Positions 16,240 to 25,257 of a stretch of 46,267 bases of DNA are shown here, in pieces. The position numbers and the translations under genes were made by a program. Source of the stretch: SZUA-448 sp964602475 (GTDB lineage: Bacteria > Bacillota > Clostridia > Lachnospirales > Lachnospiraceae); assembly GCA_964602475.1 (NCBI GenBank), contig CAZRRN010000024.1:1-46267 (forward strand), in the 5' to 3' direction. The notes under the pieces are model-generated. The model did no database searches and was not told the DNA's origin. It saw nothing but the letters and a program-made list of their open reading frames with translations. How positions within the stretch are numbered: position 1 is the first letter of the stretch; each line of letters begins with the position of its first letter.

Positions 16240-18278
16240 TATGCCGTCACCATCCCAACTGACTGTAATTCTTTATCGGATTCAATTTCATTGTAAGAAA
16301 TAACGATCAGATCCTTAAAATAATCTTTTGTCAACCGCTTAAAATACATTCTGACGATTGGTGAAGTTACAATAATCGGATTCTTTCCAAGATTTTCAAG
16401 CTTTCCGATTTCTGTCTTAAGTGATTTCATTATCGCTTGTGTCCGTTCCGGATCAATAGCAAGATATGCCCCCTGTTCCGTTTGCTTTACAGACCCCATA
16501 ATTTCCTGTTCTACTTTTGGATCCAGCGTCACAACACTTGTTGTTTCATTTTTGGGAAAATACTTATTTGAAATAAACCGTTTCATGCTTTGTCTTGCAT
16601 ACTCTGTCAGCACATCCGTATCTCTTGTTGTCGGTGCATAATCTGCGAGTGTTTCAAAAATAGTAGTCAGATCTCTGATGGAAATTCCTTCTCTCAGAAG
16701 ATTCTGAAGAACCTTTTGTATTTCACCAACACCAAGAAGCTTCGGAACAAGCTCACTCACAAGTGTTGCATTGTTCTCCTGTATATTGTTGATCAGGTTT
16801 TGAACATCCTGTCTTGTCAGTAGTTCATCCAGATGACTTCTTATAACTTCAGTCAGATGCGTTGCTATTATAGAAGGCGGATCAACAACGGTATATCCGT
16901 ATGATTCAGCACGCTCCCTCTGACTTTCTGTAATCCAGATTGCCGGTAAATGATAGGTTGGCTCCTCTGTTGGTATTCCGGTGATTTCTTCCTCAACATA
17001 TCCCGGATTCATGGCCATGTAATGATCAAAAAGTATCTCTCCGTCGCTGACCGGAACCCCTTTAATTTTAATCATATACTGATTCGGATTCAACTGGATA
17101 TTATCACGCAGACGAATTGTCGGCACAACACAGCCAAGTTCCAATGCAATCTGCCTCCGAATCAGAACAACACGGTCAAGCAGATCTCCACCTTGATTAA
17201 CATCGGCCAGTGGAATAATTCCATAACCAAACTCCAGCTCAATGGAATCTACCTGCAGCAGTGAAACAACATTTTCCGGTCTTCGAATCTCCTCTGCTCC
17301 GAATTCATCTGTTTTTACTTCCTTTTCAACGTTTAATACCTTCTCGCGGTTCTTCAGCATAAATCCGAAAACTAAAAACATGATACCAAATAATCCGAAA
17401 ATAATAAACGGAAGCGGTGTGGCAATTCCAAGAAAAAGCATTGCTCCACCGACAAGAAACATTACCGTCGGCATGGAAAATAATTGTTTTACAAGCAGAT
17501 CGCCAGTATCTGCCTCTTTTGACACCTTTGTAACCAAAATACCGGTTGCGAGCGAAATCATCAAAGACGGTATCTGGCTGACCAGCCCATCTCCGATTGT
17601 AAGAATGGAATACTCCTGAAAAGCTGCAGAAGCAGTCAGACCATTTCTCAAGATTCCCATGATAACACCACCGACAATGTTGATGATGGTAATCAAAAGT
17701 CCCATGATTGCATCGCCCTTAACGTATTTTGTTGCACCATCCATAGCACCGAAGAATGCCGATTCTTCCTGAATTTTTTCTCTTCGCTGCTTGGCTTCCA
17801 CGTCCGTAATCGCTCCGGTGTTAAGATCAGCATCGATTGCCATCTGCTTACCGGGCATTGCATCAAGAGCAAAACGAGCAGAAACCTCAGCTACACGTTC
17901 CGAGCCTTTATTAATAACAAGAAACTGTACAAGAACCAGAATAATAAATATAATTACACCGATTACCGCATCATCTCCACCGACAAAGCTTCCGAATACC
18001 TTTATAACTTCACCGGGGTCTCCGTTCTGCAGAATCCTTCTTGTTGATGATACATTCAATGATATTCTGAAAATTGTCGTGAAAAGAAGCAATGTCGGAA
18101 AGGATGACATGTCCAGTACCTCTTTTGAAAGTACCGAAGTAAATAGTATTATCATTGATAATACTATATTAATTGCGACTAATATACTTAACAACCATGA
18201 AGGCATCGGAACGATAAGAAATATTATTACCGCTACAACATAGATGCCAACCGCATAGTTGGTAATCGACTTCTTCAT
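16239..18278 (-). CDS. flhA: Flagellar type III export gate protein FlhA
   Basis: 679 residues, close to the usual FlhA length. About eight N-terminal membrane helices (residues 8-320) include the FHIPEP-family cytoplasmic loop (RFALDAMPGKQMAIDADLNT, around 135-154). A large cytoplasmic domain (about 330-679) binds export substrates and chaperones. It forms the nonameric ring below the FliPQR gate. A 32-nt gap separates it from flhB. Confidence 0.97.
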   Translation of the reverse strand: MKKSITNYAVGIYVVAVIIFLIVPMPSWLLSILVAINIVLSMIILFTSVLSKEVLDMSSFPTLLLFTTIFRISLNVSSTRRILQNGDPGEVIKVFGSFVGGDDAVIGVIIFIILVLVQFLVINKGSERVAEVSARFALDAMPGKQMAIDADLNTGAITDVEAKQRREKIQEESAFFGAMDGATKYVKGDAIMGLLITIINIVGGVIMGILRNGLTASAAFQEYSILTIGDGLVSQIPSLMISLATGILVTKVSKEADTGDLLVKQLFSMPTVMFLVGGAMLFLGIATPLPFIIFGLFGIMFLVFGFMLKNREKVLNVEKEVKTDEFGAEEIRRPENVVSLLQVDSIELEFGYGIIPLADVNQGGDLLDRVVLIRRQIALELGCVVPTIRLRDNIQLNPNQYMIKIKGVPVSDGEILFDHYMAMNPGYVEEEITGIPTEEPTYHLPAIWITESQRERAESYGYTVVDPPSIIATHLTEVIRSHLDELLTRQDVQNLINNIQENNATLVSELVPKLLGVGEIQKVLQNLLREGISIRDLTTIFETLADYAPTTRDTDVLTEYARQSMKRFISNKYFPKNETTSVVTLDPKVEQEIMGSVKQTEQGAYLAIDPERTQAIMKSLKTEIGKLENLGKNPIIVTSPIVRMYFKRLTKDYFKDLIVISYNEIESDKELQSVGMVTA

Positions 18279-18310
18279 GTTCTAATCCCCCATACCTAAA
18301 AAAGGTATCA

Positions 18311-19462
18311 TCAGTTTTTCAGATTGTAAACGTATGCCAGAACATCCGCAGCCATCTGATAAAGCTCCTGCGGAATTTCTTCATCCAGATCGACATTATA
18401 ATAAAGCATTCTGGCCAGCGGTTTATTCTCGACGATTGGTATAAAGTTTTCCCTTGCAGCTTCTTTTATCTTTTCAGCGACATAATCTGCACCTTTTGCA
18501 ATCAGTACCGGTGCTGCGCTGACCTCCTTATCATACTTCAGTGCACAGGCGAAATGAGTCGGGTTGGTTATAACAACATCCGCTTCCGGCAGCTTCTGCA
18601 TCATCCTTCGTCTGGAAGCATCCCTCATCTTCTGACGAATTCTGCTTTTAATCTGTGGGTCACCTTCGGTCTGCTTAAACTCGTCCTTAATTTCCTGTTT
18701 TGTCATCATCATTTCTTTTTTAAATTTTATACGCTGGTATAAATAATCAGCAAGCCCAACTACAATAAAAAAAGCACTGATTCTGAGACCAAGATCAATA
18801 ATGATATCTCCTACTTCAATAACTGCAGTCTCAAGCTTAATATCCGTAAGGAGGAACAGCAGATTGATTTTATCCCGTAGTGTTGTATAAGCAAGTGCTC
18901 CGATTATAATTACTTTAATAAACGACTTTAATAGCTCTACAAGCCTGTCTTTAGAGAAAATTTTCTTAAATCCGTTAATCGGATTAAACTTGCTAAGTTT
19001 AGGCTGCATCGGTTTCAGGCTTAGTTCCCACTTTACCTGAAATACATTTATAACAAATGCTACCAATACCGAGGATATCATTACGGGAATCAGTATTTTT
19101 AATGTATCTTCAATGATAGAACGAAGAACCTCCGAATAAACTACCGTGCTGATTTCCGTATCATTTACAATTATTTCAATCTGACCATATATTTTCTTAA
19201 ATACCTCAATCAACTGATTTGAAATCCATGATAAAAATATTTTTAATATCAGAAACAGGGAAAGCAGGCCAGCCGCCGTCGTAAGTTCCTGACTTCTTGC
19301 AACCTGTCCTTCCTTCCTGGCATCACTGAGTTTTTTTGCAGTAGGCTCTTCCGTTTTTTCTCCGCCCGGACCCTCTTTGGCAAAAAACTGAAGACGCATA
19401 CGAAGCAACATTTTGTTCTCAGACAGATTATTCTCGTCTATCCGAAAATTCTCAAACTCCAT
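18311..19462 (-). CDS. flhB: Flagellar export switch protein FlhB
   Basis: 383 residues with four membrane helices (about 65-85, 120-142, 180-200, 225-240) and the cytoplasmic autocleavage motif N300-P-T-H303. Cleavage switches export from rod/hook to filament substrates, with FliK as ruler. The N-terminus holds RLQFFAKEGPGGEKTEEPT, normal for clostridial FlhB, after about 20 extra residues, so Met18 or Met22 could be the start. ATG 19462 overlaps the fliR stop as TAATG with a G-run ribosome site. Confidence 0.96.
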   Translation of the reverse strand: MEFENFRIDENNLSENKMLLRMRLQFFAKEGPGGEKTEEPTAKKLSDARKEGQVARSQELTTAAGLLSLFLILKIFLSWISNQLIEVFKKIYGQIEIIVNDTEISTVVYSEVLRSIIEDTLKILIPVMISSVLVAFVINVFQVKWELSLKPMQPKLSKFNPINGFKKIFSKDRLVELLKSFIKVIIIGALAYTTLRDKINLLFLLTDIKLETAVIEVGDIIIDLGLRISAFFIVVGLADYLYQRIKFKKEMMMTKQEIKDEFKQTEGDPQIKSRIRQKMRDASRRRMMQKLPEADVVITNPTHFACALKYDKEVSAAPVLIAKGADYVAEKIKEAARENFIPIVENKPLARMLYYNVDLDEEIPQELYQMAADVLAYVYNLKN

Positions 19463-20235
19463 TATCCGCCCCCCAAAAACGAAATGGATGCTCGCATCAA
19501 TTCAAACATTTCTTCAAATATCAAATTCGATACTCCGGGTATAAGACGAACCATCAGATACATAACCACCAGTCCGACCGCTATTTTTAACTGAATACCA
19601 ATCGAAAACATATTCATCTGAGGTGCAATTTTTGCCAATATAGCCAATATCGTATTAACCAGTAAAATCGATGCAAACAAAGGTAGAATGATTCTAAATC
19701 CTATCACAAAATAATCAATCATATAAAGTATCATCAGCTGATAAATATTCGAATCCGGAGCTGCTCCGCCGACAGGAATCAGCTGAAATGATTCAATGAT
19801 TGCCTGAACAAACACAAGATGCATATTCGTTACAAGCATCATCAGCAAAACCGAATAAGAATAAAAGGTTCCTGATATCGTTACTTCTGAACTTGATACC
19901 TGATCATATTCACTAACCATGGAAAATCCGATTTCAATATCCATTCGCTGACCGACAAATGCAAGAATATACTGTGCAACATTTGCAAAAAAGCCCATCA
20001 CTGCTCCGGCTACTGCCTCTTTTAATACCATTACAGCGTATCCGATTACCCCTGTATAAACCAGTTGCTGATAAGGAACCGCAGAATAAACCAGTATAGC
20101 AAGGATAACAGAAAATCCTGTTTTTACACGAACCGGTACATTTTTTGTACTGAAAAAAGGTGCCGTATATACAAAAGCTGTAATCCGAACAAGTATAATA
20201 AGAAAAAACTCGATTTGTTCTATTGTCATCCCCAT
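19462..20235 (-). CDS. fliR: Flagellar export gate protein FliR
   Basis: 257 residues, highly hydrophobic with about six membrane helices. FliR joins FliP and FliQ to form the export channel in the membrane. Conserved parts include FVGQRMDIEIGFSMVSEYDQ (about 93-112) and a C-terminal LLVNTILAILAKIAPQMNMF segment. ATG 20235 has a weak ribosome site (GGTGA), and the gene lies 20 nt after fliQ. Confidence 0.95.
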   Translation of the reverse strand: MGMTIEQIEFFLIILVRITAFVYTAPFFSTKNVPVRVKTGFSVILAILVYSAVPYQQLVYTGVIGYAVMVLKEAVAGAVMGFFANVAQYILAFVGQRMDIEIGFSMVSEYDQVSSSEVTISGTFYSYSVLLMMLVTNMHLVFVQAIIESFQLIPVGGAAPDSNIYQLMILYMIDYFVIGFRIILPLFASILLVNTILAILAKIAPQMNMFSIGIQLKIAVGLVVMYLMVRLIPGVSNLIFEEMFELMRASISFLGGG

Positions 20236-20255
20236 GGAGTCACCGTTTACCTGTT

Positions 20256-20528
20256 TCAGCCATTAACAAATGTTTCAAAATTTGTTACCAGATACTGCAT
20301 AAACTCCGAGATATTTCGCATAATCCAAAGTCCGAATATCATGATAGCGATAAATACTCCAACAAGCTTTGGAACAAATGTCAGAGTCTGTTCCTGAATT
20401 GAAGTAACCGTCTGAAGAATACTGATCAGTAATCCGATAATCAAAGAAACAATCAGCATCGGAGCAGAAACCTTCAGAATCATATAGAGTGTATTTACTA
20501 ATATTTCAATCAGCTGGTTTTCATTCAT
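20256..20528 (-). CDS. fliQ: Flagellar export gate protein FliQ
   Basis: 90 residues, the normal FliQ size, with two membrane helices (about 14-40 and 52-72). Start ATG 20528 (MNENQLIEILVNTLYMIL) is set by GGAGGAG. The frame is open upstream but that part is leader sequence. Unlike its tightly packed neighbours, it is separated from fliP by 165 nt that hold copy 2 of the three-hairpin element, so its translation may be separately controlled. Confidence 0.95.
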   Translation of the reverse strand: MNENQLIEILVNTLYMILKVSAPMLIVSLIIGLLISILQTVTSIQEQTLTFVPKLVGVFIAIMIFGLWIMRNISEFMQYLVTNFETFVNG

Positions 20529-20562
20529 ATTCTCCTCCATGCCGAAATTTTTTATGTAGGTA

Positions 20563-20655
20563 CGCAAGCATAATTTAGATTCAGCTCTGCGATTCAAGTT
20601 TGTGCTCCGTCACAAACCTGCAGTATAAAAGAAAACCGCATTAACGTTTTCTTTT
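20563..20655 (-). repeat. Three-hairpin leader element, copy 2 (before fliQ)
   Basis: Transcript order: P1, a 10-bp stem (20627-20636/20646-20655); P2 (20598-20617), identical to copy 1 (GTTTGTG, loop ACGGAG, CACAAAC); P3 (20563-20591), an imperfect stem with one bulge and one internal loop but the same AAT-CTAA-ATT tip. It ends 34 nt before ATG 20528. The spacing between stems (9 and 6 nt) is close to copy 1 (7 and 8 nt). Confidence 0.7.
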
Positions 20656-20693
20656 AGTTTGCATTCCCCTAATCAAACCCCAAGCGCTGAAAA

Positions 20694-21560
20694 CTACGTA
20701 TAGAAAGTCTTGACTACCTCTCCGATTATCAGATTCCAGCCATCTGCCACAATAAACAGCAGTATCTTAAACGGCATGGATATCGTTGTCGGTGGAAGCA
20801 TCATCATACCCATCGACATAAGAGTCGAAGCAACTACCATGTCAATCACAATAAACGGGAGATATATAAGAAAGCCCATAATAAAAGCTTTTTTTAGCTC
20901 ACTTAATATAAATGCAGGTATCAATGCCGTCGTCGGTATATCTGCTTCAGATTCCACTACCTCAACTCCGGCCAGATCCAGAAAGAGCTGCAGTTCTGTC
21001 GTACTACCGTCCATCTGGTCAATCATAAACTCCCTTACAGGTATTATTCCGGCTTCCATTGCCTGTTCTGTAGTTATTTCTCCGGCAGACAGAGGTTGTA
21101 CCGCTTCTGTATTAACACGTGCGAGTGTCGGTGACATAATGAAAAAAGTCAAAAACAACGCCAAGCCGATTAATACTTGATTCGGTGGTGTTGTCTGTGT
21201 TCCAAGTGCAGATCGAACAAAATGAAGTACAATGATAATCCTCGTAAACGAAGTCATCATAATCAAAATAGACGGTGCTAGCGATATAACGGTAAGTACA
21301 AGAATGATTTGTAATGTCGTTGACCATGAGGTGTTTTCACCGTCATCAACAGGATTAAATTCAAAGCTCAGATTGCCAAGTGTTCCACTAACCCCCTGTG
21401 AGTTCCCGCCTGTAGTATCTGAAACAACATCCCCACTCGTATCTGTTGCTTTGGCAGGAATCGGAGCAACACAAATAAAGGTTAATATACACAGTATCAT
21501 CAGTAATGTTATTGTTTTCCCTAATGTTAACATTACTTTACAGATACCTTTTCTTTTCAT
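20694..21560 (-). CDS. fliP: Flagellar export gate protein FliP
   Basis: 288 residues from ATG 21560. An N-terminal signal/membrane segment (about 10-38) precedes a polar segment and the canonical FliP core with further helices: SLAPSILIMMTSFTRIIIVL (about 95-114), QTTPPNQVLIGLALFLTFFI, and the C-terminal MGMMMLPPTTISMPFKILLF. Five or six FliP copies build the export pore with FliQ and FliR. An upstream TTG (21569) is possible but has a worse ribosome site. Confidence 0.96.
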   Translation of the reverse strand: MKRKGICKVMLTLGKTITLLMILCILTFICVAPIPAKATDTSGDVVSDTTGGNSQGVSGTLGNLSFEFNPVDDGENTSWSTTLQIILVLTVISLAPSILIMMTSFTRIIIVLHFVRSALGTQTTPPNQVLIGLALFLTFFIMSPTLARVNTEAVQPLSAGEITTEQAMEAGIIPVREFMIDQMDGSTTELQLFLDLAGVEVVESEADIPTTALIPAFILSELKKAFIMGFLIYLPFIVIDMVVASTLMSMGMMMLPPTTISMPFKILLFIVADGWNLIIGEVVKTFYT

Positions 21561-21618
21561 GAATATCAACCTTCTTAGTTGTTTATGCTTATACTTTTAT
21601 CCGAACGAAAGCTTTGCT

Positions 21619-21996
21619 TTAATCGGACTCATCGTCTGTCTTTTTTTTCATCATGCCTGACATAATGTCGTGAAAACTTTTTGTATCGGTTCCTGTTTTA
21701 TCAAAAAGAATGATTTCATCCTCTGAAAGATCCATCAGCTTCGACACGCTATCTTTATTTACCGCAATCAAAATAAACCGATTTCCTATCTTAATTATCT
21801 GAAGGTATTGGTTCTGACTCAATCGATAAGTATCAATCGGTTTAAAATTACTTGTCTTAATCTTCCCAAGCTGACGTGATCCGACAAATCTTGTCACATA
21901 ATAGCAGGCCACTATGATCAAGATAAATACTATAATCAAACCGATCAGCTTTAAACTGCTTTCTAATAAGCTTCCGGTTACGATACATTTATCCAA
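21619..21996 (-). CDS. fliO: Flagellar biosynthesis protein FliO (FliZ-like)
   Basis: 125 residues: one membrane helix (about 14-36, SLKLIGLIIVFILIIVACYY) followed by a cytoplasmic part with the FliO pattern SRQLGKIKTSNFKPIDTYRL, then QNQYLQIIKIG. FliO helps assemble the FliP ring. No in-frame ATG is available near the N-terminus; the probable start is TTG 21996, which overlaps the cheY stop by 8 nt, so initiation is likely coupled to cheY translation. Confidence 0.88.
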   Translation of the reverse strand: MDKCIVTGSLLESSLKLIGLIIVFILIIVACYYVTRFVGSRQLGKIKTSNFKPIDTYRLSQNQYLQIIKIGNRFILIAVNKDSVSKLMDLSEDEIILFDKTGTDTKSFHDIMSGMMKKKTDDESD

Positions 21997-22351
21997 TTGC
22001 TTTCTTCACTGCCTCCAATACTCGGTCTGCCTGGAACGGTTTAACAATAAAATCCTTGGCTCCCGATTGAATTGATTCAATAACCATTGCCTGCTGACCC
22101 ATTGCAGAACACATTATAACATTGGCAGAGGAATCATTTGCTTTTATTTTCTTTAATGCCTGAATTCCGTCCATCTCCGGCATTGTAATATCCATCATTA
22201 CAAGATCCGGCTTTGTTTCGTTATACTTTTCTACAGCTTTCAGACCATTCTCTGCTTCTCCGGCAATATTGTATCCGTTCTTTGTCAGGATATCCTTGAT
22301 CATCATTCTCATAAAAGCAGCATCGTCACAGATTAAAATGTTTTTTGCCAT
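21989..22351 (-). CDS. cheY: Chemotaxis response regulator CheY
   Basis: 120 residues, a stand-alone receiver. Acid pocket Asp9-Asp10 (ILICDDAAFMR), phospho-acceptor Asp54 (VMMDITMPEM), conserved Ser/Ala (IMCSAMGQQ) and Lys in DFIVKPF. CheY-P binds FliM/FliY at the switch and controls rotation. It lies between the switch gene fliY and fliO, as in Bacillus and Clostridia. Confidence 0.96.
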   Translation of the reverse strand: MAKNILICDDAAFMRMMIKDILTKNGYNIAGEAENGLKAVEKYNETKPDLVMMDITMPEMDGIQALKKIKANDSSANVIMCSAMGQQAMVIESIQSGAKDFIVKPFQADRVLEAVKKAIG

Positions 22352-22382
22352 AGTGCTTTCTCCTATCCTTGATATTTAATTA

Positions 22383-23642
22383 TTACTTGATAACGTCTGT
22401 AACCTTAATTCCGAATGTTTCTTCAATTACTACTACTTCACCTTTGGCAACATACTTTCCGTTTACAAGCACATCTACAGGTTCTCCTGCCAGTCGGTTC
22501 AGTTCTATTATAGTTCCGGGGGAAAAATCCAGTATTTCTTTAATTGATTTACTGGTCCTTCCTAATTCAGCCGTAACTTCAAGCGGTACATCAAGTAATA
22601 AATCGATATTTTCAGTCTTTAATAATGGGCTTGACGGTAATTCAAAATTCTTAAATTGCACCGGAGCAATGTTAACATCCTGCATCGGCGGCATCGCATA
22701 GACCATTGCATTCTGCTGAGGATATCCGCCCTGCATCATTTGCGGCGGAATCTGCATCATCTGTGGCTGTGCCTGCTGCATCTGCGGTGGTAATGCCTGC
22801 TGCATCTGCGGTATTGCCTGTATCTCAGGCTGCGGAGCATCTTGTATTATATGCTGCGGCTCTTCTCGCTTTTCCACCATTGGCTCTTCCTTACCAATAT
22901 CCTTTAGGCCAAAATCCTGCATTTCATCCAGCCCGGCATATTTCATGAATTTTTCATTCAGAAGCTTTGCAAAATCAAATGGATATAGCTGCATTAATTC
23001 ACTTTTTATTAAATTCCCGATTTCAAACTGAAATGAAATTCTTACAAACTGACCTTTTAAAAAGTCTGCAATATCGCTTCCGTTCAGCACATCCGTCAAA
23101 TTAACCAGACTCGCTGTGGGCGGACTGATATCAATTCTTGTTTCCAGTATGGAAGACATTGAAGTAGCTGCAGAGCCCATCATCTGGTTCATCGCTTCAC
23201 TGATTGCACTAAGATGCAGTTCTGATAACTCTCCGCTTGTACTTGAGCCATCTCCTCCCATCATTAAGTCTGCAATAATTTTAACATCATTCTCTCGAAG
23301 TATAAAGATATTATTACCGTCAATTCCATCTTTGTAGTATATCTGTACAAATACACACGGAGCCTCATAATCGGAAAGAAGATCATTCCATGTGGAATAT
23401 GTAACTTTGGGTGCGGTAATACTAACTTTCTGATTAAGTAAAGAAAATAATGCCGTTGCTGCCGATCCCATACATATATTTGAAACTTCTCCTACAACAT
23501 CCTTCTCTGCTTCTGTCAGGGAATTTGTTAAGCCAGAGGATGCACCAACCGTTCCGGAATCTGTATTACTCTGGCTGCTATTATTGTCATCCATCCCACT
23601 AAGCAGTGCATTAATCTCTTCCTGTGACAACATACCATCCAT
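22383..23642 (-). CDS. fliY: Flagellar motor switch phosphatase FliY (FliN fused to CheC-like domain)
   Basis: 419 residues: an N-terminal CheY-P-binding peptide (MLSQEEINALLSG); a CheC-like phosphatase domain (about 40-230) with two intact (D/S)-X3-E-X2-N-X22-P motifs (D-VVG-E-VS-N and S-AIS-E-AM-N); a Met/Gln/Pro-rich linker (about 270-325); and a C-terminal FliN/SpoA domain (about 345-419, LLDVPLEVTAELGRTSKSIK). FliY is part of the C ring and dephosphorylates CheY-P at the motor. The low-complexity linker is longer than the compact FliN of enterics needs. Confidence 0.96.
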   Translation of the reverse strand: MDGMLSQEEINALLSGMDDNNSSQSNTDSGTVGASSGLTNSLTEAEKDVVGEVSNICMGSAATALFSLLNQKVSITAPKVTYSTWNDLLSDYEAPCVFVQIYYKDGIDGNNIFILRENDVKIIADLMMGGDGSSTSGELSELHLSAISEAMNQMMGSAATSMSSILETRIDISPPTASLVNLTDVLNGSDIADFLKGQFVRISFQFEIGNLIKSELMQLYPFDFAKLLNEKFMKYAGLDEMQDFGLKDIGKEEPMVEKREEPQHIIQDAPQPEIQAIPQMQQALPPQMQQAQPQMMQIPPQMMQGGYPQQNAMVYAMPPMQDVNIAPVQFKNFELPSSPLLKTENIDLLLDVPLEVTAELGRTSKSIKEILDFSPGTIIELNRLAGEPVDVLVNGKYVAKGEVVVIEETFGIKVTDVIK

Positions 23643-23645
23643 TTG

Positions 23646-24629
23646 CTATGATTCCTCCTCCCTGATAATCTTCGATACTTTCACTGCATATGCATCTGAA
23701 GATGCACCGGGCAGAGCCGTAAATTTAACGATGTTTCCGACATAGACTTTTAATTCATCATCGACTTTGGTATTCAGCTTTATTATATCGCCCTGCTGCA
23801 TATTAATCAGATCATTTAATGAAATAACACTTGTTCCAAGCACCGCACGAATCGGTATCCGAGCCTTTGAAATTGCTACTTCAATCATTTCCTGATACTC
23901 AGTATCTCCGGAAATCTTCATCGTTGAATACCAGTACTTTGTATTCAGCTTATCGATTACTTTTTCAAGACATTCATATGGCAGGCATATATTCATCATA
24001 CCTTCCACTGACCCGATTTTGATATTCATTGTAATAATAGAGGCCATCTCAGTCGGTGAAATAATCTGTGCAAACTGAGGATTTGTCTCAATTCGTGATA
24101 ATCGCGGTGTCAGCTTTAATACATTGGCCCATGGTGCGATTAACAGATTCGTCAATACTGTAAAGATTCGCTCAATAATTGCAATTTCAATCTCCGAAAA
24201 TTCTCTTGGCTTATCGAGCGGTGCGCCACCCCCACCAAGCATCCTGTCTACAATAGCATAACCTATATTCTCCGCAAGTTCAATAATAATATTTCCCTCT
24301 AAAGGAGTAAATTCTACAATTCCAAGCAAAACCGGATTTGACAACGCATTTGAAAATTCCTGAAATGCCTGCGCTTCCGAGTTTATTACCTCAACCTGAA
24401 CGTTTTTTCTTAAATATGCAGGTAAATGAGTAGACAATAACCGACCGTAATGTTCAAAGATTATTTCAAGAGTCCGTAAATGTTCTTTTGAAAATTTGGA
24501 TGGGCGCGCAAAGTTATAGTTTTTAATCTTCTTTTCTCCGGAGTCTTTAAACTCATCGGCATCTATCTCTCCACTGCTCAGTGCTGCAAGCAAATTATCT
24601 ATTTCGTTTTGGGATAAAACATCGCCCAT
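23646..24629 (-). CDS. fliM: Flagellar motor switch protein FliM
   Basis: 327 residues from ATG 24629 (MGDVLSQNEIDNLLAAL), preferred over a TTG two codons earlier. The N-terminal LSQNEIDNLL motif binds CheY-P. The middle domain contains the conserved DRMLGGGGAPLDK (about 130-142) and the C-terminal SpoA domain runs from about residue 245. It sits between FliG and FliY in the C ring. An extended -10 promoter-like site lies just upstream in the fliL-fliM gap. Confidence 0.96.
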   Translation of the reverse strand: MGDVLSQNEIDNLLAALSSGEIDADEFKDSGEKKIKNYNFARPSKFSKEHLRTLEIIFEHYGRLLSTHLPAYLRKNVQVEVINSEAQAFQEFSNALSNPVLLGIVEFTPLEGNIIIELAENIGYAIVDRMLGGGGAPLDKPREFSEIEIAIIERIFTVLTNLLIAPWANVLKLTPRLSRIETNPQFAQIISPTEMASIITMNIKIGSVEGMMNICLPYECLEKVIDKLNTKYWYSTMKISGDTEYQEMIEVAISKARIPIRAVLGTSVISLNDLINMQQGDIIKLNTKVDDELKVYVGNIVKFTALPGASSDAYAVKVSKIIREEES

Positions 24630-24672
24630 TCCCAAACCCCCTCAAAAGCGACAATAAACTGATTACTTTTTT

Positions 24673-24681
24673 ATTATAACA
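24673..24681 (-). promoter_or_regulatory. Possible internal extended -10 promoter before fliM
   Basis: The 79-nt fliL-fliM gap carries TGTTATAAT on the minus strand: a perfect -10 (24673-24678) with an extended TG. The -35 region is poor. It could start an internal transcript of fliM onward, about 40 nt upstream of ATG 24629. Confidence 0.4.
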
Positions 24682-24708
24682 TGAAATAAAATGAAAAGCA
24701 CCAAATTT

Positions 24709-25224
24709 CTACTTTACTAGCATATTAATTGTAACTTTCACAATAAACTTTGAACCAAGGTATTCCTGTATTTTTGTAAGTACAGCCTTTTCAATCGCTT
24801 CTTTATTCAGCTGGCAATTATCGCTGGAATACTTATTTATCTCAACTCGGACATAATCCTTGATCAGATCAATATTCTTGTCAATAAGTGGATTCTTCTT
24901 CGTATAGTCTTCATGTTTTGTATTAATTGATAAAGTTACTGTAACTTCCGCATAATGAGTCTTTCCATCAGAACCTACAAGAAGATTGGTATTCTCTTCC
25001 GTCATAATCTGTTTGGATTCCAGATCGGCAACATCATAAGTATCCTCATTATACTGATCTGCGTTCGGAGATTCCAAATCAAGATCAATTACCTGAAGAA
25101 TATTCGTAATCAGATTGTTCGCTTTTTGAACATACGGAATGAATGTAAACACAATCATTGCCGTCAAGGTTAAATTAACCAGTGTAGCCGCAAGAATAAT
25201 AACTGCAAGAATATTTTTTTTCAT
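24709..25224 (-). CDS. fliL: Flagellar basal body-associated protein FliL
   Basis: 171 residues: one N-terminal membrane helix (about 5-30) and an extracytoplasmic domain with the C-terminal FliL pattern (SLGSKFIVKVTINML-like end). FliL surrounds the stator units and influences torque. It follows motB by 33 nt, consistent with that partnership, and starts at ATG 25224 with GGAGT. Confidence 0.92.
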   Translation of the reverse strand: MKKNILAVIILAATLVNLTLTAMIVFTFIPYVQKANNLITNILQVIDLDLESPNADQYNEDTYDVADLESKQIMTEENTNLLVGSDGKTHYAEVTVTLSINTKHEDYTKKNPLIDKNIDLIKDYVRVEINKYSSDNCQLNKEAIEKAVLTKIQEYLGSKFIVKVTINMLVK

Positions 25225-25257
25225 GGATATACTCCGTTCTGCCTAATAAGGCATTTA

